A stretch of DNA of 64,000 nucleotides from Setophaga petechia. Lineage: Eukaryota; Chordata; Aves; Passeriformes; Parulidae. The position numbers were made by a program, and so were the translations under genes. The DNA lies in assembly GCA_024362935.1 (NCBI GenBank), contig JANCRA010000014.1, positions 12,703,758 to 12,767,757 on the forward strand, read 5' to 3'. The notes under the pieces are model-generated. The model saw only the letters and a list, made by a program, of their open reading frames with translations. It ran no database searches and was not told the DNA's origin. Positions 1 to 11,800 of this stretch are shown piece after piece (within the stretch, counting starts at the first letter, position 1; each line of letters starts with the position of its first letter).

Positions 1-304
1 CTCCTCAGTGGAGTTTGTACACAGAACCTCCCACAGCCCTGCTGCAATCACTTACCATCATCAGACAATTTCCTAAATGATACAGATAAACCTCCACACC
101 CAAGAACAGGAATTACAGTAGCAACTTGCTACATTTCCCATTTTTGATTTACATTTTGTTTTAATGTGATTATTCCAGTTAGCTTTAAAGGAACAGCAGT
201 CTTGCCTTCCTGACTTTAAGGACTAACACCCAACTGCCTCATGTTGTGCAAAAAGACTTCTTTTTCCAAAGGCCTTTATCCTACAGCACAAACTGTAAAC
301 CTAC
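1..304 (-). other. ADCY7 intron, 5' portion
   Basis: Intron downstream (in transcript sense) of the 305-416 exon. I searched for the next C1a exon (the GDCYY motif) on the minus strand and did not find it, so it must lie left of the window. Nothing else is seen here. Confidence 0.75.
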
Positions 305-416
305 CTTTGCAATCTGATCAAACTTTCCAAAGAGCTCATTCAGCATCACTACGAGTTCCTTAGGAGAGCAATCACTGGCCAGGCGAGTGAATCCTACGAT
401 GTCTGCATAAAGGATG
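305..416 (-). CDS. ADCY7: ADCY7 coding exon (residues 278-315, C1a catalytic)
   Basis: 112 bp; acceptor CTAG (420-417), donor GTAGGT from 304. It encodes [20 protein letters not shown] and [11 protein letters not shown]. The Asp of ADIVGF is one of two metal-binding aspartates of mammalian cyclases; its partner (GDCYY motif) lies in the following exon, outside the window. It ends in phase 0. Confidence 0.93.
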
Positions 417-3400
417 CTAGACAGGAGCAAAAGGAAAAAGCAGGGAAAGTGAAATACGAAGATACATCAATTCCACAGTCAGCATAACTATTGAAATGCA
501 CTTAACAGAAAACACCTCTCTCCTCTTTGGGAAAGAGCTCCAGCAAAAAATGTTCAAGTATCTCCTCTGATTTAAAAGACAGCACACCAGTTCAACGCAT
601 GTTATCTTCCCATAGCAGGAAAGAAGCTCACTTTGGCCTCACAGTCTGCCTTCAAATTTTAATTTCACTGGACCATAAGTACTGATAAGAATCAGAAGTT
701 TAAATCAATACAATTATTTCTGAGGCTTCCACTTACCTAACATTTTGGTGCCTTTTTACATATAGGCTGTGGAAGTTGTTGTCATGCATCTGCCTGTTAT
801 CATTAGTTTCCTTCAGTCGCTCAATGATTGCCAACTTCATTTCCATAGAGATATGAGCAGGCAGGATGGATAAAAGCAAATTTTCCTAAAAAGTGGGGGG
901 AGGAATAATTGGCAGAATCATTCACACAGTAAGTCTGAAACTGCAGAATTCTAATGACTGCAAGAAGGCATTAAAATAACCAAAAGAAAAATGTCTTTAT
1001 TCAAATAGTTTTTGAAGAAATGAGTGTCAGGTTTTCCAGAAGACATTTTTACATTGCTGTTCTCCAAATTATTGATTTCACAATTATGTTGCATATTTTT
1101 TCTTTTGTTCCTTGTGGCCTAGGTGTGACATTCCATTGTAACCGTGAAACACACACACAAAAAATGTCAGTATTCAGTACTACATTTTCTGGATAAATTA
1201 CATTTTATTTTGTCCTCTGATGTCAGTGTTATGTTGGCATTGTGCGATAAAAGTTCTGTAAAAACTTATGTTTTGTACCTAACAATCTATTCAGTATTAA
1301 AAAAAATAGTAAATTCTGAAATGCTGGAAAAGCAGCAACAGATACAAAAGTGTCAGCTGCAAGCTGCTATAGCTAACCTGAAGCAATGCCACTGAAATGA
1401 AGCCTTTTGAACTGAGAGAAACAGACTCCTCCAAACCCACTTCCATTGTCTGACTATTCAGGGCACCTTTTTACACTGGCTCTCACTCCAAAAGCCCATT
1501 CTTCAAAGAAGACCCTGCTAAGTTGCTGGGCAGAAGAGGACAACAAAAAGAATACTTTGAGTGAGGAAGGGCTCTCCCACCAGAGATGGAAGAGGAAATG
1601 CTGTGTGGAGCAGCTACAAGCAGGAACTTTTTCAGACAATATCAGCAGTAAGATTAGCACATTGTGCAGCCAAGAAAAACGCTAAATGCTGTCCCCTGGG
1701 ACCCGGTCCTTGTCCCCTTTCCCTGGCTGCCCAACGCAGCCCTGTTCAGGCAGCAGTGAGCTGCCAGGGCTGTTTAACCAGTGCCTGCCCCCAAGAAGAA
1801 ATACCCCAGGATCACAGTGGGAAGAGACAGTCCTTGAGCATCAAGCACTTGTCTGCACAAGGTATGGGCAGCAGCGCAGCTTGACACTGATTCCAGAACT
1901 AGAAACACCTCCTTTCCTTCACCTACTGTTTTGGTACTAGGAGAGTCAGCCCTGGGCAAGAACTTAAACTGACAGACAAATCCCAGGGAATATAACAGGG
2001 CCGTTGGGATGCTGACACATCGCACAGTGTTCAAGGAAGCAGTGAGGAACCCAGAACTGCAATTCTCACATCTTCTTCATAGAGGATTGGGTGGTAGAAA
2101 GGATACTCAGAATTGCCTGACAAACTGCAACATGGTTGAAAAGAAAGCCCTCCATAGACTTAAGCACATTTACACTTCAAACAAGCAACCATAACCATTA
2201 AAAACAAACAATCCCAAAACCAAAATCCTGAACACCATGGAAGTGAGAACATTGCCCAGGAAATGAGAGCACATTGCCTGTGTAAGGTGATCAGAGGCTT
2301 CCCCAGCAGCTGCGTGGGGAAATTCTGGCAGGGCTTTCATGCAGATTTGTAATCTCATCTCACAAGATTAGCATCAGAGAACAGATCGAACTAGCAGTGT
2401 GGCACTTTCTGCTTCCCGGTTTGATCAGGACAGTCACTTTTCCGCCCCTTCTTTTTATCTAATAACTGGTGGGCAGAGAACACGATACACATCAGCCTTG
2501 TAGAGCACTTCTTAACCCTATTTATACCAGGAAAGGTGCCCCAGTTTCAGCTTTGGTATCCCTCTACAAACCTTCCTCAGTAAGAAATTCATGCTGGTTT
2601 ATTCTTTGAATAAACAAATACCACTGGAATTTATGGGAATAAATATTTTAATCAAATATTTCATTTCTTTTTCTCCCTTCACATCCAATTTTCTCCTTCT
2701 AGCAAAAGAAAAACGGTTTGTGAGACAATAAGATATCAGAATAAATAATACTTTAGAATGCAATGCAAAAAAATGCGACCAAGGGAACCACAAAACTAAC
2801 TGCTAAAATTACCTTTCAAGAAATTTCAGGGCATTAAGGATATGTCCTCTTAAGTTATCTTAGCCAGTCCCAGGAACAGTTTATTCTAGGGAAAAAGGAA
2901 CTAAAAATGACTGGCAATTACATTCCTGTTACAAATACTGTGATTTTCATGTAGACAAGCCCCAGAAAAAAGTTTCCTCCCTTTAATTTCCTTCTTTTGT
3001 TACAAATGGCACAACTTTTACTTTTGACACTAGGTGGGTATCTCAAAGATTGGACCAAGCCTTTCAACATGGATTAGTCACCAACTTTATGAATTTATAC
3101 AGACTTTGGAAATGAAAACAAGCAATTAATAACATGAAGTAGCTCACTCACTTGCTGCCTTTTTTCAATCTTCAGTTTCATTCGGACCTGAATGCACTTT
3201 AAGGTGTATCTGTACAAATCCCACGAAGCAACCTGCATTTGGCGTTTGTGAAATGCACCCATCAAGTTGCCACAAAGGAAAATTACAGCATTGGCAAGGA
3301 GCTGCACAAGAAGAAAAATATTTACCTACTGCAGGGCAGTCACTGATACTTCACTAACACACATACTAGTCCCAAAAACACAGTAAATCCCAGACCATGC

Positions 3401-5966
3401 CTCATTTCCTCTTACCCCATCCCATAACAAATCATTGCTGCTATTACCCAGGATGGACCTGGCAGATGCAATCTGACTTTCACAGTCACAATAACGAAAC
3501 AGAATATGCTATGCTATCATTCAACATTTACTTGCAGGCACCAGTGTTTGGTTTGTGGAAAAGCAGTGCACAAACTCCTGCATCAGCATGCTGTGTGGAG
3601 CCTGGCACACACCTGCACGAAGGAGCTGGGGTGCTCCTGCTAATGAGCACACCCTGGCAATGAGAGCTGGAGCCCTGAACGCAGCAGGCTGCACTCCCAG
3701 CCCCTCTGGCACCCCGGGGCAGCAGTGGCCGTTTTGATCCACCCTGTGGGCAGGGCCTGACGAAGGTGGGTAGACCCACCTGAAGGAGCACAGGTTGGGA
3801 AGAGTGACTGTGACTAAGCTAGGCATGTTTTTAACAGCTTCGTTTAAAAATTAATTTAACAGCCCTGCTTTTTCCACTCAGGTCAGAAAAACAAAAGTGC
3901 GCTGTAGATTTAAAAATTCGCAATTTTACGAAAAGCCCAAGGGTTTTTGGGCCCAAGCTCCAAATCCATGAACTTGAAACATCAATGGAACTTTTCTTAA
4001 TAGAATAGTTATGCCAAAAGCAAAGAGAAGCTTGACTAGAGTATTTCATTATGTAACCAGGTTATTTCCTTACCTGAAATGGAATGCGTTCCTTATTTCC
4101 TTGAGATGTTACACTTACCACAGTTAAAACAACAATGTGGGAGAGAGCAGAAACAACACTAATTATGACAGCACCTCTCATCCCAAAGGGTAGCATGGTA
4201 TAAACTGTGAAGATTATGAACAGAAAGAATGGCACCTTTGGAAAGAAAAAGAAAAAAATAAGAGAGAGTCACACATACACGTTATTAGGTAAATGCCAAA
4301 AATCAGTACAGAAACAGGAGCAAAGCAGTGGGATTCTTACTCAATTTAAGGCTGAACAATGAGATATTGATGTTTTAAAAGACAGTTAAAACCATAAGGA
4401 CAGTGGTAGTTCTAAGAGTTTGAGGGATTAACAGTTACAGGTTCAGAGACAAGATGGGTTAACATGACATATCACCTATAATTTTTTCATTTGTCCTTGC
4501 CCTTTATCCTGAACTTATCCTTTACAGCTGGAGATGCACTTTGGATGCACTTTGTACTCACACATCAGGAACAGTGTGTTGCAAGGTTAGCAATACTGAA
4601 AAGAATCAGATTTCTCACCTGTTGGAAGATATTTTTCTAATTTTAACATCACCCAGTCACATGTGTATGTTTGCTTCGTGTTTGATAAAAACCAAAAAAT
4701 CCAACCAATACTTCCTGGTCCTCCCACAAGAAAACAACCTTTATTACCACTAACCACATATTTAGCTGCACACCTTTTATAAAATGCAGTACTGAACTGC
4801 TCCAGATCAGTGGGAAGGTTTGTAAAACTTAAATTCATATTTATAGACTTGTTACAATTGTCAGCTTATATATATATAGGGAAACCAACAGCCCTGATCA
4901 TAGGATTATATTGCAGCATTCCTGGCTCAGCTCCATCTCATCACAGCAACTAAATTGTGCCATTCCAGACAAGAGCTTCCTTCAAGGAAGTCTCAAGGTC
5001 CAGTCTGCCCTTAAATATTTCCCCAGAACAGATAGTTTGACTGGGAGAGCAATAATCAGACAAAAAGGCAAATAAAAGATTTCATTCAACAAAAATGTTT
5101 TCCCATGTATATCTTACTACTTTAACTGGAGTAAAGACATTTTTTCTGCCAGTAATTGCAACCCTCATCACACAATGTTCTGAATGCTGTGTGATAGTTT
5201 TATAAGCACAAGAAAAGGATGGACAAGCAAGGGCCATACCTGCATTTAAACAGTAGCTTTAATTAGTAATAAATTCAAAACTTGAACTGAAATTCTGAAA
5301 TAAATCTATTCACTTACAGAGAAGGGCGTCCTTATATTTTAGACTTAAAATCAATATGAATGAATTATTACCACATGACAGCACTACATTGGCTTGCAGC
5401 ATTGAAAGCAGCAAAACCAAATCGTGCTTTGTTACATATTTGCATTTATAGTTAAGATTAATACATTTGAGGGCAGGGAGGGTGGTTCCTAAGCTAATAG
5501 CCACTTCCTTAAGTTAAAAATACTGGACAGCAACTCTAAACGTACAGTGCTGGATCCAGGCCATAATACAAATCAGATTTGGGTTGTTTAACTGGTAATT
5601 TATATCTTTCTTTATTCAAATAAAGAAGGGAAGGGGCAGAGTTCATAAAACAAGATAAAAAGTCATTTTTATTTAATTAAAGCTCTTCTGCTTGCATTAT
5701 GGGATCTTAGGAGGAGTTTCCTACAAATTATGATATTTTTGGCTTCATGAAATCACCCATCTTCTGATCAGAGATAGCAAGAAACGAAGTTTAGCCACAC
5801 CCAGCAATGCCAGGATGTGTCATTAATCCTTATTGTTCACTTCACCTCTCGCACTGACTTAAAAACCTGCTCCCTAGGGCACACCCAGCTCTGGAGTCCT
5901 TTATACATTTCTTGAACACTTCTCTGACCCAAATAAGTTAACAAAGCAAGTATTATTAACAAAACA

Positions 5967-6009
<43 letters not shown>

Positions 6010-8471
6010 GAGATGAATTCATAGTAATTAAGATTTAGTAAAAATCCTAAAAAATCCAATTTAATTACAAAAATCCAATTCACTACTAAAGATGCAATTC
6101 CCACGTAGGTTTATGCAATTATCCAATTTTTTCACTGAAATATATTTTCACTATAACCCAGAATGCCAACTACAATTTACTGCAACAAATCAGCGAAGCC
6201 AGCTTTTAGAAGTTAACCTAAATCTCAGAAGAGTTATTACACAGTTACAACACCCTGAAAGACTGAAGCACAGAAAAACATCCACAACCGACCACCAGCC
6301 CTGTGCGAGTAGCTGAATGAGCGCAGCACACCCACCTGCTCCCACAGCTGATAGTCACTCCCGGTTTCAAAGAGGGACACGTATCCCACGGTGAGGAAGC
6401 AGAGCCAGGCCACGAGGCCGAAGAGCGGCAGGCCGCGGCGGAGCAGGGACTCCATGCACAGCAGCAGGTACGTGAGCGCAAACACCGCCAGCGCCGCGCA
6501 CACCGCCACCAGGAACGCCAGGTGCGAGCGAGCGTCCTGCAGGGCAAACAAGGGTCACAGCGGCCACAAATGTCCCCTCCAGAGAAAGGGAAAATGCAAA
6601 TGTTCCCTTCAGAAAAAGCAAAATCTATACTGCCCTGGAAACAGCTTGGATGCCCTTGAAATAAGTTAACCTGGGTTTTTAACTAGACTAGCTGTGGCAG
6701 CACGAACACTTTCTGATATTCACACATACAGAGCTAATATAGTAAATACTATTACAGACAGGAAGGCAAGGTGGGAATGAGCTTCCTGCAAAGGCAAAGC
6801 AAGGGTTACAGCTGCTACAAATGTCCCCTTCAGAGCAACGAAACATGCATCTATACTGCCCTGGAAACAGCTTGGACACTTTGAAATAAGTTAACCTGGG
6901 TTTTTAAGTAGACTTGCTGTGGTAGCATGAATGCTTTCTGATATTCACACATACAGACCAAATATAATAAATACTGCTATAGACACTCATTCTACCCTGT
7001 CACCCTGTTCTTCTAAGCCTTCTGATGTTCACATTTTTGTAATGGCGTTTCTCACGCATTTTTCATGTAAATAGTGATTGGTTTGCATTCCTTTTTGGAG
7101 GAGGAGAAAATTGATGGACTCTTGGTTTAACCAGTGTAGCTAGAGAGGTAGCAATTTCATCCTCCAATCCATGGTCACTTTTGAAAGTCTACAAATATTG
7201 GAGTTTGGAAATAAACTGCCCTCTTCTTGCCTTGGACATCTCAGCTTGTGCGTGTCATACATTTCATATCCTACTGCAACACTACCCCAGTTCCACTGCT
7301 CTTGTTTTCCAAAAAAAGGCAAACCCCAAATCACTAACTTCTAACTACATTGTAACTATAATGCAGATGGGCCCAAAGAAATGGATTTAGAGTTCAAACT
7401 TTGCTGAAAAGGAGTGCTGAAAAGCTCCAAGTTTCATGGAAGATAAATTGTTAAAAATAGTGTTGCTACTTTTCTTCCCTTCCTAGGAAATAAAAGGCAA
7501 AAAGGATGCAAGTGCAATTGGTAAGATTTGATTTGATGCTAAAGAGAGACTTGAAGACCCTTTATCGTGAAGCTGTTTGGAAAGCAGAGTTAAAAGGCAA
7601 TGAAGGACTATAACAGCTACTTTACTACCTTTTGACAACATTATCTTTAAATTAACTCCTTTTCTTACCAGCTGTCAGCTGGGCTTGTACAACACCAAAT
7701 TTCTTTAGAAAAAATCAAATTACACTACATAACAAAAAAATCTTTAAGCTGCATCTTTTCTATGCTATATGACTATAGGATCACCGCTCTTTGCTGACTA
7801 AATATTGATTCCACTGATTACCCATTGTACTGGGAGGTTCCTACTGTGCTTTTATTAACAACAACAAAAAAATTTAAAAAAAGGAACTTAACATCTGCAA
7901 ATCTTTTAAGAAAAAAAATCACCTAATGAAAAACCAACAAGTCACTGTAATATGAGAAATGCAGGACATTTTAACTTCTGTTCTTGCTCCTTCCTTGGCC
8001 CTTTTAGTACTTACTATCATAGCCAGCATTCAATTCAGATCAGGATTCGTTCATAATTTATAGAAAGAAAAAAAATTCCTTATAGTAATTGTGCAGGTGC
8101 CTGACAATCTCTCCTCTCTTCCCTTCTGTTTCAAAATCATACACAGTAATACACGCACAGTTACTTGATATCTTTCAGCACTGCAACTTTGATACCATGA
8201 GGCACTAAATATTATAGAGCCAAAAAGGTTCAGGATGCTGTCAGAGCCACTCCTTATCCTCTCTGCAAACACTGAACACAAACAAAAGAAGTTTACTCAC
8301 AGCAGTAATGAAGAAGATGATGATTAGAGTAGTCCAGAAGAGGATGGCGATGAAGAGCAGCAGCAGCAGGAGGGGATGCTGCTGGCTGGTGTAGCGGTAC
8401 TTCTCGTAGAGCGGGTCTGATATCCTGCCCTCATCGCCCTCGTTGAAGAAGTATTTCCCTTTAGCTGGCAT
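305..8471 (-). CDS. ADCY7: ADCY7, adenylate cyclase type 7, N-terminal part (six exons, continues left)
   Basis: Membrane-bound adenylate cyclase that converts ATP to cAMP at the plasma membrane. The family is stimulated by Gs-alpha; type 7 belongs to the Ca2+-insensitive ADCY2/4/7 group enhanced by G-beta-gamma and protein kinase C. Six exons (8301-8471, 6336-6536, 4074-4235, 3152-3301, 737-885, 305-416) join in frame to 315 residues, all with GT/AG borders. Residues 1-33 are cytosolic. Six membrane helices fall at about 34-56, 62-82, 90-108, 125-141, 145-166 and 179-195. A basic signalling helix (about 196-228) and the start of C1a follow. The first metal-binding Asp is D283 in LYADIVGF; the second lies in a later exon outside the window. 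The start [12 protein letters not shown] closely resembles mammalian ADCY7 (MPAKGRYFLNEG), and adjacency to TENT4B agrees, which argues against ADCY2 or ADCY4. The C-terminal two thirds is missing to the left. Confidence 0.95.
417..736 (-). other. ADCY7 intron
   Basis: 320-bp intron between the two C1a exons, bounded by donor GTAAGT and acceptor CTAG. A+T-rich with no other feature. Confidence 0.85.
737..885 (-). CDS. ADCY7: ADCY7 coding exon (residues 229-278, start of C1a)
   Basis: 149 bp; acceptor TAG at 888-886, donor GTAAGT from 736. It begins [20 protein letters not shown], the conserved entry to the class III cyclase domain, and continues to [14 protein letters not shown]. It ends with the first two bases of a Ser codon (AG), completed by the next exon. 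Confidence 0.93.
886..3151 (-). other. ADCY7 intron
   Basis: 2.27-kb intron. Short open frames on both strands, for example around 1.45-2.0 kb, show no recognisable domain or splice context. No repeat family was recognised. Confidence 0.8.
3152..3301 (-). CDS. ADCY7: ADCY7 coding exon (residues 179-228)
   Basis: 150 bp, phase 0; acceptor CAG at 3304-3302, donor GTGAGT from 3151. It encodes helix 6 ([17 protein letters not shown], very close to mammalian ADCY7) and the basic helix leading to the cyclase domain ([16 protein letters not shown]). That helix couples the membrane domain to the catalytic core in this family. Confidence 0.93.
3302..4073 (-). other. ADCY7 intron
   Basis: 772-bp intron with a moderately GC-rich centre (about 3.58-3.80 kb) where several overlapping open frames occur on both strands. 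None resembles a known protein, so they are taken as composition effects. Confidence 0.8.
4074..4235 (-). CDS. ADCY7: ADCY7 coding exon (residues 125-178)
   Basis: 162 bp, 54 codons, the same length as I count for human ADCY7 here. The acceptor is AAAG before 4235 and the donor GTAAGG from 4073. It encodes helices 4 and 5 ([17 protein letters not shown], then GMRGAV and the following helix) and a loop ending in IPFQ. The loop is diverged from mammals while the helices are conserved. An internal GTAAGTG at 4118-4112 is a possible in-frame alternative donor. Confidence 0.9.
4236..6335 (-). other. ADCY7 intron with long poly(A) run
   Basis: 2.1-kb A+T-rich intron. It contains an uninterrupted run of 39 A on the plus strand at 5968-6006 and a short TA run near 4868-4878. 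No coding signal was seen. Confidence 0.8.
5968..6006 (+). repeat. Poly(A) homopolymer, 39 nt
   Basis: An uninterrupted stretch of 39 adenines inside an ADCY7 intron. On the ADCY7 transcript it reads as poly(U). No clear body of a retroposed sequence was recognised to its left, so it may be a simple homopolymer or an old retroposon tail. Its length is likely variable between individuals or assemblies. Confidence 0.9.
6336..6536 (-). CDS. ADCY7: ADCY7 coding exon (residues 58-124)
   Basis: 201 bp, phase 0 at both ends; acceptor CAG at 6539-6537, donor GTGGGT from 6335. It encodes helices 2 and 3 of the first membrane domain, with the family-typical [14 protein letters not shown] loop between them, and ends at LWEQ just before the conserved VPFF of the next exon. 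The exon is much more GC-rich than its flanking introns. Its acceptor is duplicated about 249 bp upstream (see the intron repeat). Confidence 0.92.
6534..6986. repeat. Two-copy tandem duplication at an exon-intron border
   Basis: Copy 1 (about 6534-6760) and copy 2 (about 6783-6986) are clearly alike along their whole length. Shared landmarks include ACTGCCCTGGAAACAGCTTG, AAGTTAACCTGGGTTTTTAA and TTCTGATATTCACACATACA. Copy 2 lacks about 25 bp that in copy 1 form a small internal repeat (about 6570-6630). Copy 1 includes the acceptor of ADCY7 exon 6336-6536, so copy 2 carries a second CAG acceptor-like site at 6788-6786. Divergence of perhaps 10-15% by eye suggests the duplication is not recent. 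Confidence 0.88.
6537..8300 (-). other. ADCY7 intron
   Basis: 1.76-kb intron between the first and second coding exons. Apart from the tandem duplication at its 3' end (in transcript sense) it is A+T-rich with no further feature recognised. Confidence 0.8.
8301..8471 (-). CDS. ADCY7: ADCY7 first coding exon (residues 1-57)
   Basis: Starts at ATG 8471-8469 and ends before donor GTGAGT (8300-8295), in phase 0. It encodes the short cytosolic N-terminus ([15 protein letters not shown], then [10 protein letters not shown]) and transmembrane helix 1, which begins with six consecutive leucines. The start is chosen because the family begins with MPAKG at this point. A good acceptor (pyrimidine-rich, then CAG at 8851-8849) suggests the full exon may run from 8848, with about 377 nt of 5' UTR before the ATG. 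Confidence 0.93.
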
Positions 8472-8848
8472 CTTCTCCCAGGCTGGCTGCTATTTCTGCT
8501 GTTTCTCTCAGTTCCCAGTGCACACAATGACACAGCTGAAGCCACTGCTTCAAAGAGAAGTTTTGTCGTTTCGCTGCTCCCTCTGTGATCCTCAGGCACA
8601 CCGAGTAACCCACGTTCTCTGACTTTACATCTCATGGGCAGCGACTTCAGATTCCCAATGCAATCAAAGGCAACACTTAGCCTCCCCAAAACCACAGGCA
8701 ATTCATCATCAGCAGCACTAAGCATGAAGCTCCGGATCAACTTGCATTGGTGCAGACAGGTGTTTTTGGCATGAGGTTATTTTAATTATTATTTTGCAAG
8801 TCTCAAACTCCTTTCCATAAGCTTGAATCTCACTTTCTGGGATGAACC
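8472..8848 (-). other. ADCY7: Putative ADCY7 5' UTR segment with splice acceptor
   Basis: Sequence immediately upstream of the ATG. At 8851-8849 the minus strand reads CAG preceded by a pyrimidine run (TGTCTCTCTG), a good acceptor. It suggests that the first coding exon begins at 8848 and receives a non-coding upstream exon. Other AG sites nearer the ATG (for example around 8535) are weaker alternatives. Several ATG triplets occur in the segment. This is inference from splice consensus only. Confidence 0.4.
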
Positions 8849-11800
8849 CTGCAGAGAGACAGGATTAGTAAATTCATAGTTAAGCATACACAATGTTCCC
8901 CAGGGGGGAGGGAATAAAAACAGTTGATTCCCTAAACTTTCCTTGAACTTTCCACCTGCATGCTGTGACCCGTGAGCAAGAGCAGCGTGCTGTGGTGGGT
9001 GGGAGCCCAGGAGCCTCATGTGTGGGCAGCACTCACCAAGGGCTGCTCGGCTCACCCTGCTCTGGCAGCTCAAACATTTTCATGTACAAGTGTGCCACAT
9101 GGGGCTTTTTCCTTCTGAGCAAATGACACAGCTCCTGTGAACATGTTGTGGAACTGAATGCTCACAACTCTTTTGAAGTATGTGTATATATAATCTGTAA
9201 TCACAATACACTTTGCATTCTTTTTTCAAAACATGCATCTTAAAAATGAAGAAATCCTCTTTTATTAATTTCACACTTTAATTAAGGCATAGCAAAATGA
9301 GAAAAGAATACAGCTGTCCAAGCCAAAATTCATTAAACTTTTTTTTTAAAGATACTTAACATCTAGTTCTGTACATTTAATTCCACTGTAAGTAATACTG
9401 TTTCCAAAGTAATACATGTGTTCTGCTAACAATGAACATTAAGGAATAAACTGTATTGTTCATTTCTAATGACCAGCGTTTTTCAGAGATGCTCATTAAT
9501 ATAGTTCATTCAATGCCAAGAGCCATAAAAAAGAAGCACAGGGATGTGATGGAGCCAAGCATGAAAAACAGGATTTTGTAAGTCTTATTAAAACTTGATA
9601 ACAGGACCACAGCTTCTTTGCCACTTGACTGCTGTCACCATGGTGCCCAAGGCCACTGCTCCAGGGAGAAAGAACCCACTAAACCCCACTTCTTTTTTTT
9701 CCTCAGAAAAGCCAGATCCCAGCCAGTTACTTTCAAAAACCAAATGCTTTACTGCACACACACACTCAGACTGCTTTCACACTAAAAGCAGGAAAAAGTT
9801 TCAGAAACCATAGTGAGCAATTCTGCCTCTGGTAAATAGAGCCAAACACTAACATCCTATCCAATTATTAATGATCAAGCAGGCAAAACCAGATATACCA
9901 ACACTGAGACTGGATCAAAAAAGAAAGCATACTTTTGCAAAATGAGAAACTCGAACTTCTTTCGAGAGTACCCCCCAAACTTGGATTAATCACAAAAAAA
10001 CCCCATATTGCATCACTCTTATTCAGTAATACCCAGAATAAACTGACATTTACACTAACATATTTATATGGATATATGTATAATAAGCAAATAAAATTGA
10101 ATCTTTCCCATTTATAGTTAATGGTATCCCTAATATTCACCTGTACTGGTTATTACTGAGCTTTTCATCATAATTAAAGTCCTCCCACTTTTCATTTTAA
10201 GGAATTCTTTTGGTACTCACACCATTTGCATGTGCATAATAATGCTCTTGAAAAGAAGTATGAATCTCAGAAACCACTGCCACTTAAAGGAGAGACGAAG
10301 AAGAAATTGAAACATTTGCATCATGTTTTACTGCATTTTCCAAGTCAAAGGTAACTGCACAATTACTTCACTTGGGTGTAAGAAGAAACTCTCAGAAGGT
10401 GTGCACAGGGGCAAGTACTTCAATCTGAATTTGTCTCTCAGTAACAAAGACAGCACACTCCAGACAGGGGGAAGGTTTGGCCTCTGATGCAGCAGAGAGG
10501 CAGACAGCTCGTGAAACATCCTGAGGAATTCTTTTACCATGGGGCTGGGGTGCAGGAACTCTGCCTGATGTGAACAACTGCATGAAAGAGATGACAGGCT
10601 TGCTGTCCTAGCACCTTCTAAAAGTGTGTTTCAGAACAAAAACAATGAAGATCTTCTTTAATATACTTGCAGAAATATGATTTTGATGGTAATTTTTATG
10701 ATAAAGATGTATTTTGAAAGGGAATTTTATCTTTCCAATTAGCAGGATCCATTTTCAAAAAACTAGTAATTGCTAAGCAGCAATACATTCACAAATATGT
10801 AGAGCAAATTATCCTCTCTTGGGCTACTTAATATTAAAATCCAGGAAAAAATTACTTCACAGCTTGCTTTCTGTAACTTCTCCTGACTATGTCAATGAAA
10901 AAATAGTACCAAGAGCTGTCTATTCTACAGGATTATACTGTGTGGCTGCAGCTCAGTTATCTGATACTCAAAAAATGAAAACTGGGTGCAATGTCAGCTT
11001 GGAACTCTCTCTGCATATTATTGAAGGGTTTTACAGGACAGTAGATTGAGGAGACATGTCTTTTCAATAGCCTAACCCATTTTAATTAAAAAGAGATTGA
11101 TATCTCATTGATTTGTTCCTTCCTGGCTGATCTCTGTAGATATGCACTGCAAGTAATTATGAATGACCCCTGGGTCACACAATTTTCTTCCCAGAACTCT
11201 ACCAGGCAAAGAAACTCCCCAACAGTACTTCATTGATTTACCAAGAACCCATAATGCACCACATAAATGCTACTTTGAGGTGAATAATTCCACTCCAAAT
11301 TAGTTTATATTTGCATCCCATGCCCCACTGCCACTACCATCTCCCTTTTAAAAAGTCCCCACTTTTTGTGTCTTTCCTCCTTTGAAGTTTTTCTACCAAC
11401 CTTCTGGAAATGTAGAAGGTAGATTTGAGAGAGAGAGAAAGATTCTGTCATGGGTGGTATCACACACTGGGGAAAAGATCAACTCAACATGCTTCTGTTT
11501 ATACATTTAAGGATCCTGTGAGCACTGTGCACCACAGCATCACTTTTACTCTTTTTGGTCATTGTTCCTGGAAGATTTGCTGTTATGACACACCAGGAGA
11601 GGTGTAACCCTGAAACAGCAACAGGCCACAAAAACCAAAGAACACTCCCAGAGGCACCAGTGGCAAACACACTGAGCCAAATAGGGACTGGATCTGGGCT
11701 CTTGCCATAAAGCCACAGAGCTCTGATCAGCAGCTTATCCAGAAAAAAACTCATTTCTTTAGAAGTCTTAATTGTGTTTGGATGAAAAAGAGAAGGAACT

